From Streptomyces sp. NBC_00461 (GTDB taxonomy: Bacteria > Actinomycetota > Actinomycetes > Streptomycetales > Streptomycetaceae), in contig NZ_CP107902.1 in assembly GCF_036013935.1 (NCBI RefSeq), positions 8,961,001 through 9,025,000 on the forward strand: 64,000 nt of DNA, given 5' to 3'. The translations under genes were made by a program, and so were the position numbers. A model generated the notes under the pieces. It was given only the letters and a program-made list of their open reading frames with translations. It did not search any database and was not told the origin of the DNA. Position 1 is the first letter of the stretch, and each line of letters starts with the position of its first letter. Positions 34,984 through 43,737 of this stretch are shown one piece after another.

Positions 34984-35676
34984 TCAGGCGCCGCAGGCCC
35001 CGTTTCCGCCGAGGCTGATCATGGCGCGGTACAGCTGCTCCCCGGTGAGCGGCGGTGCCGGCAGTGGGTGGGCGCGGTCGGTTCGGAAGCCGTCGAGCAG
35101 GAGGTAGAGGTGGCGGCGCCAGGCGTTTGGGGCGATGGCGTGGGTGGCCTCGGTGACGCGGCTGTGCGACCAGATGACGAAGGCGAGGTCCTGGGGGGTG
35201 AGGTCGGGGCGCAGGCTGCCCTGCTCCTGGGCACGCTCGACGATGTGTACGCCGAGTTCGCGGATGCGGGTCTGGGTGCCTGCCAGGCAGGCGCTCTCCG
35301 GCAGTCGTATGGAGGCCAGGTCGTTGAACCCCCGGTCCTGTGACTGGAGTTCGCACATGGTCTCCAGGAAGTGGCACAGCCCCGCCCAGGCGTCGTCCAT
35401 GGTGACGGCCTTCTCGGCGGCCTCCCGCCAGGCGGCCAGCTTCCCGGCGAAGGTTGCCTGCACCAGGTCCAGCCGGGTGGGGAAGTGCCGGTACAGCGTG
35501 CCGATGGCCAGCCCGGCCCGCTTGGCCACCTGCTCCAGGGATGCCTCCAGGCCCTGCTCGGCGAAGCAGGAGCGGGCCGCGGTGAGCAGGGCCTCGCGAT
35601 TGCGCTGCGCGTCGCGCCGCAGGGGGCGGGCAGGGGCCGGGTTTTCGGCGGAGGCGGACGGACGGTCGATGGCCAT
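34984..35676 (-). CDS. TetR-family transcriptional regulator
   Basis: 230 aa. HTH ASLEQVAKRAGLAIGTLYRH at about residues 45-64 after a basic N-terminus; the C-terminal domain resembles the SbtR-like group. Divergent from the SDR/F420-type reductase operon, with a 19-bp-arm inverted repeat between them. ATG 35676. Confidence 0.9.
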   Translation of the reverse strand: MAIDRPSASAENPAPARPLRRDAQRNREALLTAARSCFAEQGLEASLEQVAKRAGLAIGTLYRHFPTRLDLVQATFAGKLAAWREAAEKAVTMDDAWAGLCHFLETMCELQSQDRGFNDLASIRLPESACLAGTQTRIRELGVHIVERAQEQGSLRPDLTPQDLAFVIWSHSRVTEATHAIAPNAWRRHLYLLLDGFRTDRAHPLPAPPLTGEQLYRAMISLGGNGACGA

Positions 35677-35696
35677 GCCACTCAGCCTATCAACCG

Positions 35697-35746
35697 GAGG
35701 GCAGCCTCATGTTCTCTGCTACGCTCCAGAACATGAGGCTACCCTC
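35697..35746. promoter_or_regulatory. Long TetR operator-like inverted repeat
   Basis: Arms at 35697-35715 and 35728-35746 are complementary at 18 of 19 positions (core AGCCTCATGTTCT / AGAACATGAGGCT is perfect), 12-bp spacer. Centred between the TetR start (35676) and the SDR start (35825). Could bind two TetR dimers. Confidence 0.78.
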
Positions 35747-35824
35747 GACTTTCAGTCCTGACCGCTGTCGTGGCGGGAGGTGCCCCTCATCGATCCGACC
35801 CGTCCGACCACAGGAGCACCACCC

Positions 35825-36496
35825 ATGCCCGTCATCGCCGTCATCGGGGCAGGCCCAGGCCTGGGCCTGTCCATCGCCCGCCGCTTCGGAAGGGAGGGTT
35901 TCCAGGTCGCCCTGGTCTCCCGGACCCAGGACAAGCTCGACGCGCTCGCCGCACGGCTCGCCGAGGACGGCATCGAGGCCGCAGGCTTCGCCGCGGACGT
36001 GACGCGTCCCGACTCGCTGCAGTCGGCGCTCGCCGCGGTCGCCGACCGGTTCGGGGCCGTCGACGTACTGGAGTACTCGCCCGCCGACCCCACGTTCGCC
36101 GGCGCCGCCGCCGTCGACGCCACGGCGCAGGACCTCCACAAGCAGCTCGACTACTACCTGTACGGAGCGGTTGCCGCGGTCCGTCAGGTGCTGCCCGCCA
36201 TGCTCGAACGCGGCAGTGGCACCCTGCTGTTCTCCACGGGTGCCTCCTCCATCCGGCCGATCGGCGGCGCGTTCGGCAGCATCGGCGTCGCGGCGGCGGC
36301 CCTGCGCAACTACGCCATGGCCCTGGGCATCGACCTCGCCGAGCACGGGGTGCACGCCGCGCACGTGGCGATCGGGGTGTTCATCGGCAGCGGTCCCGGC
36401 ACCGAGCCCGAGACCATCGCCGAGCACTACTGGGACGCCTACACCAAGCGCGACCAGGCCGAGATCGTCCACACCGCCCCTGGCGGCATCAGATGA
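35825..36496 (+). CDS. Atypical SDR-family NAD(P)-binding protein
   Basis: 223 aa. N-terminal VIAVIGAGPGLGLSIARRFG dinucleotide motif. As in the paralogue at 5506 the NNAG motif becomes YSP and no Tyr-x-x-x-Lys follows the Ser of TGASSIRPIGG. AGGAG precedes ATG 35825. Its TGA overlaps the next start (ATGA), so the two proteins are translationally coupled. Controlled presumably by the divergent TetR. Confidence 0.85.
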   Translation: MPVIAVIGAGPGLGLSIARRFGREGFQVALVSRTQDKLDALAARLAEDGIEAAGFAADVTRPDSLQSALAAVADRFGAVDVLEYSPADPTFAGAAAVDATAQDLHKQLDYYLYGAVAAVRQVLPAMLERGSGTLLFSTGASSIRPIGGAFGSIGVAAAALRNYAMALGIDLAEHGVHAAHVAIGVFIGSGPGTEPETIAEHYWDAYTKRDQAEIVHTAPGGIR

Positions 36497-36996
36497 GCAC
36501 CTCCGGCACACCCGCGGCGAACACGGCCGCGCCACCCTTGGTGAAGATCTTCCGAGCCGCCAACAAGGTCGTACGGCCGCTGCTCGCCTCCCGCTTCCAC
36601 AAACCGCTGAGCGGACGCCTGATGCTGCTCACGTACAAGGGGCACAAAACGGGTCGCGAATTCACGGTCCCCATCGGCTACTTCGACTGGGATCCCGGCA
36701 CGGTGCTCGCCATGTCCTCCCAGCTCGGCTGGATCCCCAGCATGCGCCAAGGGGCCACCGTCCGGCTGCGCATCCGGGGCCAGGACCACGACGCCGTCCC
36801 CATGGTCGTCGAGGACCCTGAGGAAGTCGCCGCCCTGCTGGGTGAGTTCGGCCGGCGCAAAGGACCCAAGGCCGCCAAGGGGCTGATGCTCGGCCTCCCA
36901 AGCGACCGGCAGCCCACCGACGACGAGCTGCGCACGGCCGCCGCGAAGACCCGCTTGGTCTGCTTCCGGATGGAGCCCGAGCGGCCGGGCCGGTAG
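36493..36996 (+). CDS. Nitroreductase/deazaflavin (F420)-dependent reductase family protein
   Basis: 167 aa. LMLLTYKGHKTGREFTVPIG and the split-barrel continuation (VRLRIRGQDHDAVPMVV) match the Ddn-like family (TIGR00026/nitroreductase_DUF385), F420H2-dependent reductases of quinones or nitro compounds. Coupled to the preceding SDR gene by ATGA. F420 use is inferred from the family. Confidence 0.85.
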   Translation: MSTSGTPAANTAAPPLVKIFRAANKVVRPLLASRFHKPLSGRLMLLTYKGHKTGREFTVPIGYFDWDPGTVLAMSSQLGWIPSMRQGATVRLRIRGQDHDAVPMVVEDPEEVAALLGEFGRRKGPKAAKGLMLGLPSDRQPTDDELRTAAAKTRLVCFRMEPERPGR

Positions 36997-37052
36997 CACT
37001 TGTGAAGCGCCGGTTGCACATCGCCCGGCCCGGGGAAAGCCCCCCCGGCTTC

Positions 37053-37217
37053 ACTAACCCCGTCAAGTTCACCGACGGCAACCCCTACGGAACCTCGCAC
37101 GTGACCGGTGCCCAGGGAGAGATCCCCGTCGACAGCACGGCCCGCGTCTCTGGCGCCTACCAGGGCAAGCGGATCGCCAACGTCGCCAGGACCCTCAAGG
37201 CCGGCCGCGCGGCGTGA
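37053..37217 (+). pseudogene. WrbA/flavodoxin-like C-terminal fragment
   Basis: 54 codons (VKFTDGNPYGTSHVTGAQGE ... VARTLKAGRAA) match the end of NAD(P)H:quinone oxidoreductase-type flavodoxins, where GNPYGTSHV is conserved. Upstream codons (GTG 37002 onward) do not match, so it is a fused 3' scrap. Confidence 0.55.
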
Positions 37218-37300
37218 CGCTCACCCGGGCGGGGCCGGAAAAGAAGTCCCGGGCACCGTGCCACGAGGCGCGGGACCGGAAGTTCGCAACAAAGGAGTTT

Positions 37301-37312
37301 CTGACATGTCAG
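37301..37312. promoter_or_regulatory. 12-bp palindrome spanning an SDR start codon
   Basis: CTGACATGTCAG is perfectly symmetric around the ATG at 37306. Could be an operator or chance; no promoter is visible. Confidence 0.25.
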
Positions 37313-38055
37313 TTCCCCAGACACACACGGACCGAGTGGCCGTTGTCACCGGCGCCGGACGCGGCATCGGCCAGGCCATCGCCGTCGACCTCGCCGCACG
37401 CGGCGCGAGCGTCGTCGCGGTCGACCTCAACAGCCCCGAGGAAACCGTCGCCTTGCTCGCCGACAAAGGACACCCGGTGCTGGGTCTCACAGGCGACGTG
37501 TCCAATCCCGACCAGACCGCGGCCGTGGGCAAGGAGGTCGCCGACCGGTTCGGGCGGGCGGACATCCTGGTCAACAACGCCGGCATTTGCCCCTTCCTCG
37601 ACATCGAGGAGCTGGACTACGACACCTGGCGGCGCGTCATCGCGGTCAACCTCGACTCGCAGTTCCTCATGGTCAAGGCCCTGCTGCCGACCGTGAAGAA
37701 GAGCGGCTGGGGCCGCATCGTCAACGTGACCTCCAACTCAATCGTCACCAACGCGCCCAGCATGTCCCACTATATGGCGAGCAAGATGGGCAACATCGGC
37801 TTCAGCCGCGGACTGGCCAACGACCTCGCCCCGTTCGGCATCACCGTCAACGCGGTCGGCGCGACCCTGACCATCACACCCGGCGTCCTGAATGCCCACC
37901 CGCAGGAAGCCCTCACGGCGGCCGCACAGTCCCAGGCCATCAAGCGCAACGGGCTGCCGGAAGACTTGACCGGCACCATTGCCTTCCTCACCAGCGACGA
38001 CGCTGCCTTCGTGACTGGCCAGACCATCATGGCCGATGGCGGCTACGCCCGCTGA
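37306..38055 (+). CDS. SDR-family oxidoreductase
   Basis: 249 aa classical SDR. TGAGRGIG cofactor motif at 15-22, NNAG at 90-93, catalytic Ser143, Tyr156 and Lys160 (SHYMASKMG). Ends MADGGYAR. AAAGGAG precedes ATG 37306. Resembles beta-ketoacyl or alcohol SDRs; substrate not assignable. Lies between WrbA and transposase relics. Confidence 0.9.
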   Translation: MSVPQTHTDRVAVVTGAGRGIGQAIAVDLAARGASVVAVDLNSPEETVALLADKGHPVLGLTGDVSNPDQTAAVGKEVADRFGRADILVNNAGICPFLDIEELDYDTWRRVIAVNLDSQFLMVKALLPTVKKSGWGRIVNVTSNSIVTNAPSMSHYMASKMGNIGFSRGLANDLAPFGITVNAVGATLTITPGVLNAHPQEALTAAAQSQAIKRNGLPEDLTGTIAFLTSDDAAFVTGQTIMADGGYAR

Positions 38056-38079
38056 TCCACGTTGAGCGGCCGTAGGCGC

Positions 38080-38268
38080 GCTGGTCGCAAGCGCCACCGG
38101 ACCGAGGCGCGGCTGCGGATCGCGACCTGGATCACCGGCTTCTACAACGGCCGTCGGCTACACAGCGTGTGTGGATATCAGAGCCCGATCGACTACGAGC
38201 ACGACCACCAGGCCAACTCCGCCTTGGAGCTGGCCGCTAAGAAGATCTCCACAGTTCGAGGGGATTGA
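38080..38268 (+). pseudogene. IS3-family transposase (OrfB) C-terminal relic
   Basis: Codons HRTEARLRIATWITGFYNGR then RLHSVCGYQSPIDYE are the terminal part of IS3-group OrfB (distal Glu/W-I-xx-YNxxRxH). The catalytic Asp region and OrfA are absent. Confidence 0.7.
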
Positions 38269-38271
38269 CAT

Positions 38272-38758
38272 TGGCGCGGTGCGCGCGTATGACGTGATCC
38301 GGATGCTGTCGAGGGACGGGCGGCCGACCCCGCTGGGGGACGCGATCGCGCACTACGGGCGGATCGCCAAGTCCCTGCACATCCTGCGGCTGGCCGACGA
38401 GCCCGGCTACCGCCGCCAGATCAAGGCGCAGGCCAACCTCTAGGAGGGCCGCCACGCACTCGCCCGGAAGATCTTCCACGGCTGCTCGGGGCAGCTCTAC
38501 CAGCGCTGCCAGGACGGTGTGGAGGACCAGCTCGGCGCGCTCGGCCTGGTCCTCAACGCCGTCGTCCTCTTCAACACGAGGTACATGGACGCCGCGGTGG
38601 ACCAGCTGCGGGCGGACGGGTTCGACGTCCGCGACGAGGACGTCGCCCGCCTCTCGCCGTTCGTGCGACGGCACATCAACATGCTGGGCCGGTACTCGTT
38701 CAAGCTGCCCGGCGGTATGCGCCCGCTGCGCGACAAGGACGCTGCCGACGACGAGTGA
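38272..38758 (+). pseudogene. Tn3-family transposase C-terminal relic with amber stop
   Basis: About 160 codons matching the end of Tn3-family TnpA (MLSRDGRPTPLGDAIAHYGR, EGRHALARKIFHG, DQLGALGLVLNAVVLFNTRY, ARLSPFVRRHINMLG). One frame throughout but interrupted by TAG at 38441-38443, one base from the expected Gln codon. The roughly 800 upstream residues are missing. Confidence 0.75.
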
Positions 38759-38849
38759 GGTCGTACGGCGGCGCGTCGTGGTCGCCACCATCTTGACCTA
38801 GGCGTCCGTGCTGGCCAGAGCCCCGCAGCTGGTTCCGCGAGTCGTCACA

Positions 38850-38960
38850 CCGGCCCGGGGCCGCTACGGCTTCGCGGACCCGCTCGGCGGCCCGTCGGCG
38901 GGCCCGGTACGCCTTCTGTCGGCAGGCGGGGCGGTCGTAGAGGGCGTCCCGGCGGTGGCC
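38850..38960 (-). pseudogene. Zinc-ribbon-like scrap (CRQKAYRARRRA)
   Basis: Codons RPACRQKAYRARRRAAERV resemble the tail of short Streptomyces zinc-ribbon proteins (CxxACRQ-AYRARR). The upstream Cys pair is not clear and no good start is visible. Weak call. Confidence 0.3.
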
Positions 38961-38987
38961 GCGACGGCGGCGTACCCCCACGGTCGG

Positions 38988-39557
38988 TCAGCGGGCGGTG
39001 AGCCCGGTGAGCAGGAGGGCGAGCCATCGGGCGCGGGCGGTGGGTGGCTGGTCGGCGGGGAGGGTGGAGAGCATCAGGTACAGGTCGTCGAGGGTGAAGT
39101 CGGCGCGCAGACCGCCCTGGGCTTGTGCGGTGCGGATGAGTGGACCGAGAGCCTGGGTGACGCGGGTCTCCACCTCCTGCTTGGCGGGGTGGGCTGCGTG
39201 GTCGGCGCCGAGCGCGTACGCGGCTGCTTTGACGGCGCGGTTGTGGGCGACGGTGTCCATCACGCGGCTGAGGAAGCCGGTGAGCTCCGCCATGGCGGGT
39301 GAACCCTGGCTCTCGCGTTGCAGGCACTCTTCGGCGTCGTCGGCGAGTGTTTCGAACGAGGTGGCGACCACGGCTGTGACCAGGTCGCTCTTGTTCGGGA
39401 AGTGCTTGTACAGGGTGCCGACCGCGACGCCCGCGGCAGCGGCGATCTGCTCCATCGACACCTCGGGCCCGTGCTCGGTGATCTGCTCATGCGCCGCGGT
39501 CATGATCCGGGTGCGGTTGCGGGCCGCGTCGGCACGCAGCGGTCGGGGTGAGGTCAT
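38988..39557 (-). CDS. TetR-family transcriptional regulator
   Basis: 189 aa from ATG 39557 (GGAGGG 5 nt upstream). HTH VSMEQIAAAAGVAVGTLYKH at about residues 33-52; SbtR-like C-terminal domain. Divergent from the aldo-keto reductase at 39611. The 53-bp intergenic gap contains GTGAA-6-TTCAC (39586-39601), a possible operator. Confidence 0.9.
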   Translation of the reverse strand: MTSPRPLRADAARNRTRIMTAAHEQITEHGPEVSMEQIAAAAGVAVGTLYKHFPNKSDLVTAVVATSFETLADDAEECLQRESQGSPAMAELTGFLSRVMDTVAHNRAVKAAAYALGADHAAHPAKQEVETRVTQALGPLIRTAQAQGGLRADFTLDDLYLMLSTLPADQPPTARARWLALLLTGLTAR

Positions 39558-39610
39558 GGAGCCCTCCGGGACCATTTGACGAAAGGTGAATGGTGCTTCA
39601 CTCTATCGGC

Positions 39611-40534
39611 ATGGCGATCATGACACGTGCCCTCGGGCACACCGACACGGACGTGACCATCCTCGGCTACGGCGCTATGGAACTGGGCGGGCTGCGCAGG
39701 GGGCCAGAACTGACCGACGAGGACGCCGGCCGGCTGCTCAACGCGGTCCTCGACGGCGGCATCAACCTGATCGACACCTCGCCCGACTACGGCCGCAGCG
39801 AAGAGCTCATCGGCACGCACCTCGCCCACCGCAGGGACGAGTTCTTTCTCGCCTCCAAGTGTGGCTGCCCGATCGAGCCGCCCGCCGACACGCCGCCGCC
39901 CTACCCGCACGACTACAGCCAGGCGAACGTCCGCGCCGATGTCGAGCAGTCGCTGCGCCGGCTCCGGACCGATCGCCTCGACCTGGTCCAGGTGCACATG
40001 TCACCGAGCCGGGCCACGCTCGAAGAGAACCGCACCGTCGAGATGCTCAAGGAACTACAGGCCGAGGGCAAGGTCCGCTTCATCGGCATGTCGGGCATCC
40101 TGCCCAACCTGCCCGACCACCTTGCGATGAACGTCTTCGACGCTTTTCAGATCCCTTACTCGGCCGTGCAACGCGATCACGAGAACCTCATTACCGAGGC
40201 GGCGGACAAGGGCACCGGCACGCTCATCCGCGGCGGGGCCGCTCGCGGCGCGGCGTCGCAGGAGAAGAACTGGACCGTCGGTCCGCTCGCCCAGCAGCCG
40301 GGTGTCGGCCAGCGCAACTGGGAGACGTCGGGCATCGAGGACCTCATCGACCAGGCAGGCATCGACAAGCAGGAGTTCATCCTCCGCTTCACGCTCAGCC
40401 ACCCCGGCCTGTCTACCACGATCGTCGGCACCGCGAACCCGGCCCACCTGGCGGGCAACATCGCCATCGCGGAAAAGGGCCCGCTACCGTCCGACCTCTA
40501 CGAGGAAGCCAAGAAGCGCCTCCCGATGGGGTAA
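39611..40534 (+). CDS. Aldo/keto reductase
   Basis: 307 aa. AKR tetrad: Asp and Tyr in [16 protein letters not shown], Lys in LASKCG, His in VQVHMS. C-terminal [12 protein letters not shown] binds the cofactor phosphate. No clear ribosome-binding site; ATG 39611 and ATG 39620 are both possible, GTG 39590 is unlikely because it falls in the presumed operator. Regulated by the divergent TetR. Confidence 0.87.
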   Translation: MAIMTRALGHTDTDVTILGYGAMELGGLRRGPELTDEDAGRLLNAVLDGGINLIDTSPDYGRSEELIGTHLAHRRDEFFLASKCGCPIEPPADTPPPYPHDYSQANVRADVEQSLRRLRTDRLDLVQVHMSPSRATLEENRTVEMLKELQAEGKVRFIGMSGILPNLPDHLAMNVFDAFQIPYSAVQRDHENLITEAADKGTGTLIRGGAARGAASQEKNWTVGPLAQQPGVGQRNWETSGIEDLIDQAGIDKQEFILRFTLSHPGLSTTIVGTANPAHLAGNIAIAEKGPLPSDLYEEAKKRLPMG

Positions 40535-40545
40535 AACTTGCCGGT

Positions 40546-40704
40546 GTGAGCGAGTGGGTGCTGCACCTGGACATGGACCAGTTCCTCGCCGCCGTCGAGC
40601 AACTGCGTCACCCGGAGCTACGCGGGAAGCCAGTCGTGGTCGGTGGGGACGGCGACCCGACCAAGCGCGGCGTGGTGTCGACCGCGTCTTACGAGGCACG
40701 GGTA
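40546..40704 (+). pseudogene. DNA polymerase IV (dinB) 5' stub
   Basis: [20 protein letters not shown] ... [20 protein letters not shown] then ASYEAR is the palm start of Y-family DinB including the catalytic DMDQF. The match ends at about codon 53 and a short unrelated tail follows. Marks a recombination boundary. Confidence 0.7.
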
Positions 40705-40752
40705 CGTCGTCGTCGTTGCCCTCGTCCCGCTCCTGTTGGAACGCGGTACACC

Positions 40753-41064
40753 TCACCAGCCAGGCCGCCTGGGCCCTAGGAGGTCCGGTGGGTAGCCCTT
40801 TGCACGGAGCCAGGCGTCAAGGGCGAGAGCGACGATGTCACCGTGAGGGATGTCGGTGTCGGCGTTGCAGCGGCGGATCCGGCGCTGGAACTGAAGAACT
40901 TCAGGGACGGCGTGGTTGAGCTGCCCTCGTTTGGTGTGCCGGTCTTTGATGACGTTCAGGGTGTCCGGGTGCGGCGTAAGAGCGTCGTCGGTTGGCTGGA
41001 ACTCGGCGTCGAGGGCGTCGGCGATTTCACGCAGTCGGCGGGCGTAGGGGGAGTGATCAGGCAC
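40753..41064 (-). CDS. Small protein sharing the C-terminal domain of the adjacent ParB-like protein
   Basis: 103 aa from GTG 41064. The last 45 residues ([39 protein letters not shown]) match the end of the 42895-43737 protein (LKLKRRIKRFALDNELDHLP, IGDIVSVALDEWLTARGF). The N-terminus is a predicted coiled coil ([15 protein letters not shown]). The IS1182-type element ends 27 bp upstream of its start. Possibly a DNA-binding partition protein. Confidence 0.6.
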   Translation of the reverse strand: MPDHSPYARRLREIADALDAEFQPTDDALTPHPDTLNVIKDRHTKRGQLNHAVPEVLQFQRRIRRCNADTDIPHGDIVALALDAWLRAKGYPPDLLGPRRPGW

Positions 41065-41091
41065 GAGAGCTGCTCCGGTCGGTCCGGCTAG

Positions 41092-42791
41092 AAGGCTGCT
41101 GAAAATCTTGTTGTGGGGCTGTCCGGCCGGAGGCCGGGCGGCCCTTTTGGCTATGCGGTGGCCGGGGCGAGTTGCCAGGTGGTGTTGGTCCGGGTGAGTC
41201 CGAGGGTGATCAGTCGGCGGAGGTTGAGGGCGGCGGCGCGGTGGTGGAGCCAGATGTTGTTGGCGATGATGCCGCGGTGGCGGACTCGGCGGTTGCCCTT
41301 GGCGACGAGCCAGGCGATGGCACGTTCGACCGGGGGCCGCCATCGGCGGTATTCGGCCTGCCAGACGGGGTCGGCCGCCTCTCGGCGGGCGGCGGTCAGC
41401 AGTTCGTGCTGGGGATGGATGTTGAGGGTGCGTCCGGTCTTGGAGGTGGTGCAGCGCCCGTGCAGGGGGCAGCCGGCGCAGACACTCTTGAACTGGGCGG
41501 TGCGGGCGCCGTCCGCTTTGACCTGGCCGAGGTTGGCGGTGCGTCCGGCCGGACAGGTCGCGGTGCCGGCCGCTGGGTCGATACGGAAGTCGTCGATGGT
41601 GAAGCCGCCGGGGACGGCCTGCCGCAGCGGCGGTGGCTTGATGACCAGGCTGTGGCCGTCGGCCTGTAAGTGTGCGCGCAGGTCGCCTGTGCCGTAGGCG
41701 GAGTCGCCGAGCACGGTTAACTCGCCGTCCTCGTCGGCCAGCAGATCGCAGGCAACGGCGGCCTCGTGGTTGCCGGGACCGTAGCCGCTGGTCAGGGCGA
41801 CGGCGGTGAACAGACCGCTCTCCGGTTCGAAGGACACATGCCCTTTGAAGCCGTCCTGGTGGCGCGTGCGGTTCTTGTGGATGTGCCGGGCGTCGGGATC
41901 GACGGTCGACACGGTCCGGTCCGCCACCGTGCGCCTGGCGATGCGCCAGCGTCCGTCGCGTCCGTCGGAGTCCTCGGCGGGTTCCACGTCCTGGCCCGCG
42001 ACCAGGGCAAGCAGGCCGACCGCGTTCGCCGCCTTCTCGCCCAGGTTCTGCTCGGGCAGGTGCCCGAGCAGGTTAAGGGCATCCGTGACCAGCGCATCGA
42101 CCAGCGCGGCGCGGGCGGCCTCGTCGTCCCAGGCGATCTTCGGTTTGCCCGGGTCGGTGTAGTCGTGCGCCCGGCAGTGCTCCGCGGCCGTCTCCCCGGC
42201 GCCGGGGACCTCGCGGATCACCCGGCGGACGGCGGAGATGATCTGGGTGACGGTGTCCTGGGTGGCCACCGCGTCATCGAGCACGGTGGAGTCCAGCGCG
42301 CGCCGCTGCTTGCCCTTGAGCACGCCGGTCGCGGCCACGACTTCCTTGACCTTGGTGAAGATCCGCGTCGGATCGGCCGAGTGACGCAGGCGGCGCCGAA
42401 AGTACGTCAACAGCGAGGGATCAAATGCGGTGTCGTACAGGCCGAGCCCGCAAGCGGCCTTCCACCGCAGGTCACACCGCAGTTCCTGGACCGTCTCGAA
42501 GTCCGACAGCCCCTGCAGGCTCTGCAGAACCACCGTCGCGGCCAGCACCTGCGGCGGCAGACTCGGCCGTCCGTTGGACGACGGATACATGTCCGCGAAC
42601 ATCCCCGGCGGGAACAACGCCTCGCGATGCTCGGCCAGGAACGCGAACACACTGCCTGCCGGGATCAACTCCCGGCAGCTTTCCCAGACATCCGGCCCGA
42701 CCATCTCGCCAGCCCATTCACCCTGCATGCCCATAAGACTGGCCCCGACTCCACCGAGCCGGGGCCAGAACCCGAGATTTTCAGCAGCCTT
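41092..42791. mobile_element. IS1182-type insertion sequence
   Basis: 1700 bp with 17-bp-plus terminal inverted repeats (left AAGGCTGCTGAAAATCTT, right complement differs only at the inner end) and flanked on both sides by CTAG (41088-41091, 42792-42795), a probable 4-bp target duplication. Carries one intact transposase gene. Inserted at the edge of a 22-bp palindrome next to the par genes. Confidence 0.85.
41151..42734 (-). CDS. IS1182-family transposase
   Basis: 527 aa, apparently full length. N-terminal DUF772-like domain (LPPQVLAATVVLQSLQGLSD, CDLRWKAACGLGL, TYFRRRLR), DDE domain (ALDSTVLDDA, VLGDSAYGTGDLR, ERAIAWLVAKGNRRVRHRG) and a zinc-binding insert CAGCPLHGRC. Start ATG 42734 lies 57 bp inside the right repeat. 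Likely active. Confidence 0.93.
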   Translation of the reverse strand: MGMQGEWAGEMVGPDVWESCRELIPAGSVFAFLAEHREALFPPGMFADMYPSSNGRPSLPPQVLAATVVLQSLQGLSDFETVQELRCDLRWKAACGLGLYDTAFDPSLLTYFRRRLRHSADPTRIFTKVKEVVAATGVLKGKQRRALDSTVLDDAVATQDTVTQIISAVRRVIREVPGAGETAAEHCRAHDYTDPGKPKIAWDDEAARAALVDALVTDALNLLGHLPEQNLGEKAANAVGLLALVAGQDVEPAEDSDGRDGRWRIARRTVADRTVSTVDPDARHIHKNRTRHQDGFKGHVSFEPESGLFTAVALTSGYGPGNHEAAVACDLLADEDGELTVLGDSAYGTGDLRAHLQADGHSLVIKPPPLRQAVPGGFTIDDFRIDPAAGTATCPAGRTANLGQVKADGARTAQFKSVCAGCPLHGRCTTSKTGRTLNIHPQHELLTAARREAADPVWQAEYRRWRPPVERAIAWLVAKGNRRVRHRGIIANNIWLHHRAAALNLRRLITLGLTRTNTTWQLAPATA

Positions 42792-42792
42792 C

Positions 42793-42814
42793 TAGGCGGA
42801 TAGCTATCCGCCTA
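42793..42814. repeat. 22-bp perfect palindrome beside the par genes
   Basis: Two 11-bp halves (TAGGCGGATAG and its complement) with no spacer. The IS1182-type element inserted at its CTAG left edge. Located downstream of parB-like; possible centromere or resolution site. Confidence 0.7.
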
Positions 42815-42834
42815 CTGGGCTATTGGAATAGTCG

Positions 42835-42881
42835 GCACGAGGGGCGGCCGCGCCTCGGCGTGGGTTGGCCGCCCCTCGTGC
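42835..42881 (-). terminator. Strong hairpin after the par operon
   Basis: GCACGAGGGGCGGCC (42835-42849) pairs perfectly over 15 bp with GGCCGCCCCTCGTGC (42867-42881), 14 bp beyond the parB-like stop codon on the minus strand. Confidence 0.7.
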
Positions 42882-42894
42882 ACTGCAGTCCGGC

Positions 42895-43737
42895 TCAGAA
42901 GCCGCGAGCGGTGAGCCACTCGTCCAACGCGACGGAGACGATGTCGCCGATCGGCAGGTGATCGAGTTCGTTGTCCAGTGCGAAGCGTTTGATCCGCCTC
43001 TTCAGCTTCAGTGCAGCGGGGACCGACGAGTCGAGGCTCTCGCGCGCGATGATGCGCTGGTTGAGAACGACGGCGGCCTCAGGAATGTCCTTGGGACGGC
43101 CGGATCCCTGAGCCCACGGTGTTCCTTCGCTGGCCGCTACTTGCGATTGCACGTCCTGTTCCTGGTGAGCCTGTGGAACATCGGTCCTCACCGGAAACCC
43201 GTTGCCGCCTGCCGCCGGAGGAGCTACCGGGCGAAGCGCCACCTCGGCGGCCGAGGCTGCGCCAGGGGCCGCGGACAGACCGTGCTGCGGAACGGGCTCG
43301 ATCGGCTGCGTGGGCTGGACCGCATGTGCTGCGGGCTCGGGAGCCGGGAGCACACGCGGCACCCGCGTCTCCATTGGCTCCCCAGCGGATTCCATCCTCG
43401 CCTCCGGGGCGCCGACGCCCAGCTGGCCAGCGTCTGGCTCCGGCACGAGGCCGCTCCGCGTGACCTCAACGGTCGGCTGGGTGGAGGGCTCCGCCACTTC
43501 GGGCGCCGTCTCGGTCCGGCCCCGTGCCGATGCCTCGGCGGGAACGGCGGAAGGTGCGGGCTGCACCTGCGGCTCGCTGGCAGGGGGATGGCCGTCGTCC
43601 TGGGGGGTGGCCTGTTCGGCGGCGTACTGCTCGGGGGTGAGCTCGGCGGCCGGGGGAGGGTGCGGCGGGGTCGCCTTCTTGGCCCCTGCGAGGGTGCGGC
43701 CGGTGCGGCGGGCCGGGGGTTTCATTGGCTCGGTCAT
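42895..43737 (-). CDS. ParB-like partition-associated protein
   Basis: 280 aa. A long Pro/Ala/Glu-rich, probably disordered N-terminal two-thirds is followed by a basic C-terminal domain (VVLNQRIIARESLDSSVPAA, LKLKRRIKRFALDNELDHLP) of ribbon-helix-helix-like size. Its start overlaps the parA stop (43734-43737), the standard parAB arrangement. Not homologous to chromosomal ParB; resembles accessory centromere-binding proteins of actinomycete plasmids. Name is by context. Confidence 0.65.
   Translation of the reverse strand: MTEPMKPPARRTGRTLAGAKKATPPHPPPAAELTPEQYAAEQATPQDDGHPPASEPQVQPAPSAVPAEASARGRTETAPEVAEPSTQPTVEVTRSGLVPEPDAGQLGVGAPEARMESAGEPMETRVPRVLPAPEPAAHAVQPTQPIEPVPQHGLSAAPGAASAAEVALRPVAPPAAGGNGFPVRTDVPQAHQEQDVQSQVAASEGTPWAQGSGRPKDIPEAAVVLNQRIIARESLDSSVPAALKLKRRIKRFALDNELDHLPIGDIVSVALDEWLTARGF

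Noticed and set aside
40721..40732. 12-bp inverted match between the dinB-stub boundary and 58313-58324 (CAGGAGCGGGAC)
   Set aside because: Too short in GC-rich DNA and in inverted rather than direct orientation, so it does not fit attL/attR.
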